The position numbers were made by a program, and so were the translations under genes. The notes beneath the pieces are model-generated. The model was not told the DNA's origin and did not search any database. It saw nothing but the letters and a program-made list of their open reading frames with translations. A DNA stretch of 6,652 nucleotides from Desulfobacterales bacterium (GTDB lineage Bacteria; Desulfobacterota; Desulfobacteria; Desulfobacterales; Desulfosalsimonadaceae): the NCBI GenBank assembly GCA_007135795.1, contig SLIE01000373.1, forward strand, positions 1 through 6,652, in the 5' to 3' direction. Numbering within the stretch: position 1 is the stretch's first letter; the number at the start of each line of letters is the position of its first letter. Shown here one piece after another: positions 5,847 through 6,652 of this stretch.

Positions 5847-5923
5847 CTTTTCATGACAACCTGAAATATGGCAAAAACGCGGAAATATTTCAATCCCGTA
5901 TTTTCATGCTGTTCTCTTGCCGC

Positions 5924-6652
5924 TTATTCCCGTTCCGCTGCAACATATCGTGTATGTCCACAGGCGCTTCTAAGCCTTTCCGAGAGACTGGTGAGGCGCT
6001 GTTGCGGTCGATCGTTTTTAAGCGCCACCGACAGTGCCTTGCGCGTTCCCACCATGACGACGATTTTTTTTGCCCGGGTTACGGCCGTGTAGACCAGATT
6101 ACGCTGCAGCATGATGTAATGTTTCGTGGTCAGCGGCATGATAATGGCCGGATATTCGGAACCTTGTGATTTGTGTACGGTAATGGCATATCCCAGGCTG
6201 AGCTCCTCGATCTCTTCAGCCACGTAAGATATCATACGTCCGTCAAAATCAACCGTCACCTCCCGATTGGCCGGGTCCGCATTGATAATGACACCCGTAT
6301 CCCCGTTGAAAATTTCCTTTTGGTAATTGTTTTTAACATGCATGACCCGGTCCCCGGCTTTAAACTGATGGTAAAGCCCGGGAATTGAATTCCCACCGGG
6401 ATTCAAAGCCGCCTGAAGGAGGGCGTTCAGGTTTATGGTGCCGGCTTCTCCTTTGTGCACCGGGGACAGGACCTGTATGTCGCTGGCAGGGTTGATGCCG
6501 AACGCATCCGGGAGCGTTTTGGTGCACAGGGTTACGATGTTTTCCGCTATTTTTTGAGGGGTGTCGGCGTCTACGAAAAAAAACTCGGTAGGGTCGTTCC
6601 CTTCATTTTCAAACCCGGTGATACCCGGGAGGAGCCCCTCCCGGATCAAATG
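5924..6652 (-). CDS. recD2: RecD2-type ATP-dependent DNA helicase, C-terminal part (5' end outside the window)
   Basis: RecD2 is a stand-alone 5'-3' superfamily 1B helicase related to the RecD subunit of RecBCD and acts in DNA repair and replication-fork maintenance. About 242 codons are present, roughly the last third of a ~730-residue protein. Visible motifs, counted from the first TTG codon at 6649, are IQVLSPVHKGEAGTINLN (58-75), a DRVMHVKNNYQKEIFNGD segment (100-117) that belongs to the domain 2 insert, helicase motif V as LGYAITVHKSQGSEYP (152-167), and motif VI as LVYTAVTRAKK (185-195). These are typical of RecD2 (also annotated as RecD/TraA-family ATPase). The frame is open to the window edge (the last codon reads CAT), so the TTG at 6649 is an internal leucine, not a start. 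The C-terminus ends normally at TAA (5926-5924). The Walker A region lies outside and cannot be checked. Confidence 0.93.
   Translation of the reverse strand, partial: HLIREGLLPGITGFENEGNDPTEFFFVDADTPQKIAENIVTLCTKTLPDAFGINPASDIQVLSPVHKGEAGTINLNALLQAALNPGGNSIPGLYHQFKAGDRVMHVKNNYQKEIFNGDTGVIINADPANREVTVDFDGRMISYVAEEIEELSLGYAITVHKSQGSEYPAIIMPLTTKHYIMLQRNLVYTAVTRAKKIVVMVGTRKALSVALKNDRPQQRLTSLSERLRSACGHTRYVAAERE

Larger units (their letters stand above)
5555..5923. other. 369-bp intergenic region without a convincing gene
   Basis: It separates the end of recD2 from the SH3-nadB operon and must contain that operon's promoter, but I find no strong -35/-10 pair. It holds a degenerate inverted repeat (5688-5846) and a small leader hairpin (5617-5638). 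Open frames of about 60 codons on both strands overlap each other inside the inverted repeat, lack ribosome-binding sites and resemble no family. No rho-independent terminator is visible after recD2. Confidence 0.7.

Noticed and set aside
5673..5893. Overlapping open frames of about 60 codons on both strands
   Set aside because: They overlap each other within the inverted repeat, lack ribosome-binding sites and resemble no family.
5870..5900. Possible terminator after recD2 (GAAATATTTC followed by a short T-run on the minus strand)
   Set aside because: The palindrome is AT-only with no room for a loop, and the T-run is five bases, so it does not make a credible rho-independent terminator.

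Overview
All genes in this window read on the minus strand, so transcription runs from high to low coordinates. The gene set is an Nqr-type sodium pump subunit with iron-sulfur motifs, a RecD2 helicase, a TIGR04211-like SH3 membrane protein and an L-aspartate oxidase, with repeat-laden intergenic DNA of moderate GC. This suggests an anaerobic Gram-negative bacterium, most likely a Desulfobacterota (sulfate-reducing 'deltaproteobacterial') lineage. That assignment comes from protein flavour and recalled intergenic repeats, not from a database search.

Layout in order of transcription: (1) 6652-5924, the C-terminal third of a RecD2-type DNA helicase that enters from outside the window; (2) 5923-5555, a 369-bp gap without a convincing gene, holding a degenerate inverted repeat; (3) 5554-4910, a signal peptide / SH3b / coiled-coil / membrane-anchor protein; (4) 4889-3264, full-length nadB, only 20 bp after the SH3 gene and probably co-transcribed; (5) 3107-2550, a roughly 185-residue Rossmann/SLOG-like protein of unknown function; (6) 2549-1825, a 725-bp gene-poor, repeat-rich stretch with a ~199-bp long-hairpin (MITE/REPIN-like) element, a 19-bp direct repeat pair, a second small palindrome flanked by 13-bp direct repeats, and a good sigma70-like promoter facing the next genes; (7) 1824-1450, a small three-helix membrane protein of unknown function; (8) 1428-61, an NqrA homologue; (9) 56 to the left edge, the first codons of what is probably nqrB.

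The most notable object is the NqrA homologue. Its body is clearly NqrA (quinone-site subunit of Na+-translocating NADH:quinone reductase), but its C-terminus carries two complete CxxCxxCxxxCP [4Fe-4S] motifs of the kind found in RnfC. Textbook NqrA has the same region without the cysteines. It therefore looks like an intermediate between Rnf and Nqr, or an Nqr variant with a different electron route. A small membrane protein sits directly upstream in the same apparent operon. The second theme is the repeat-dense 1825-2549 block between the nad-side genes and the nqr operon. I see no CRISPR array, tRNA, rRNA, phage gene or defence system.
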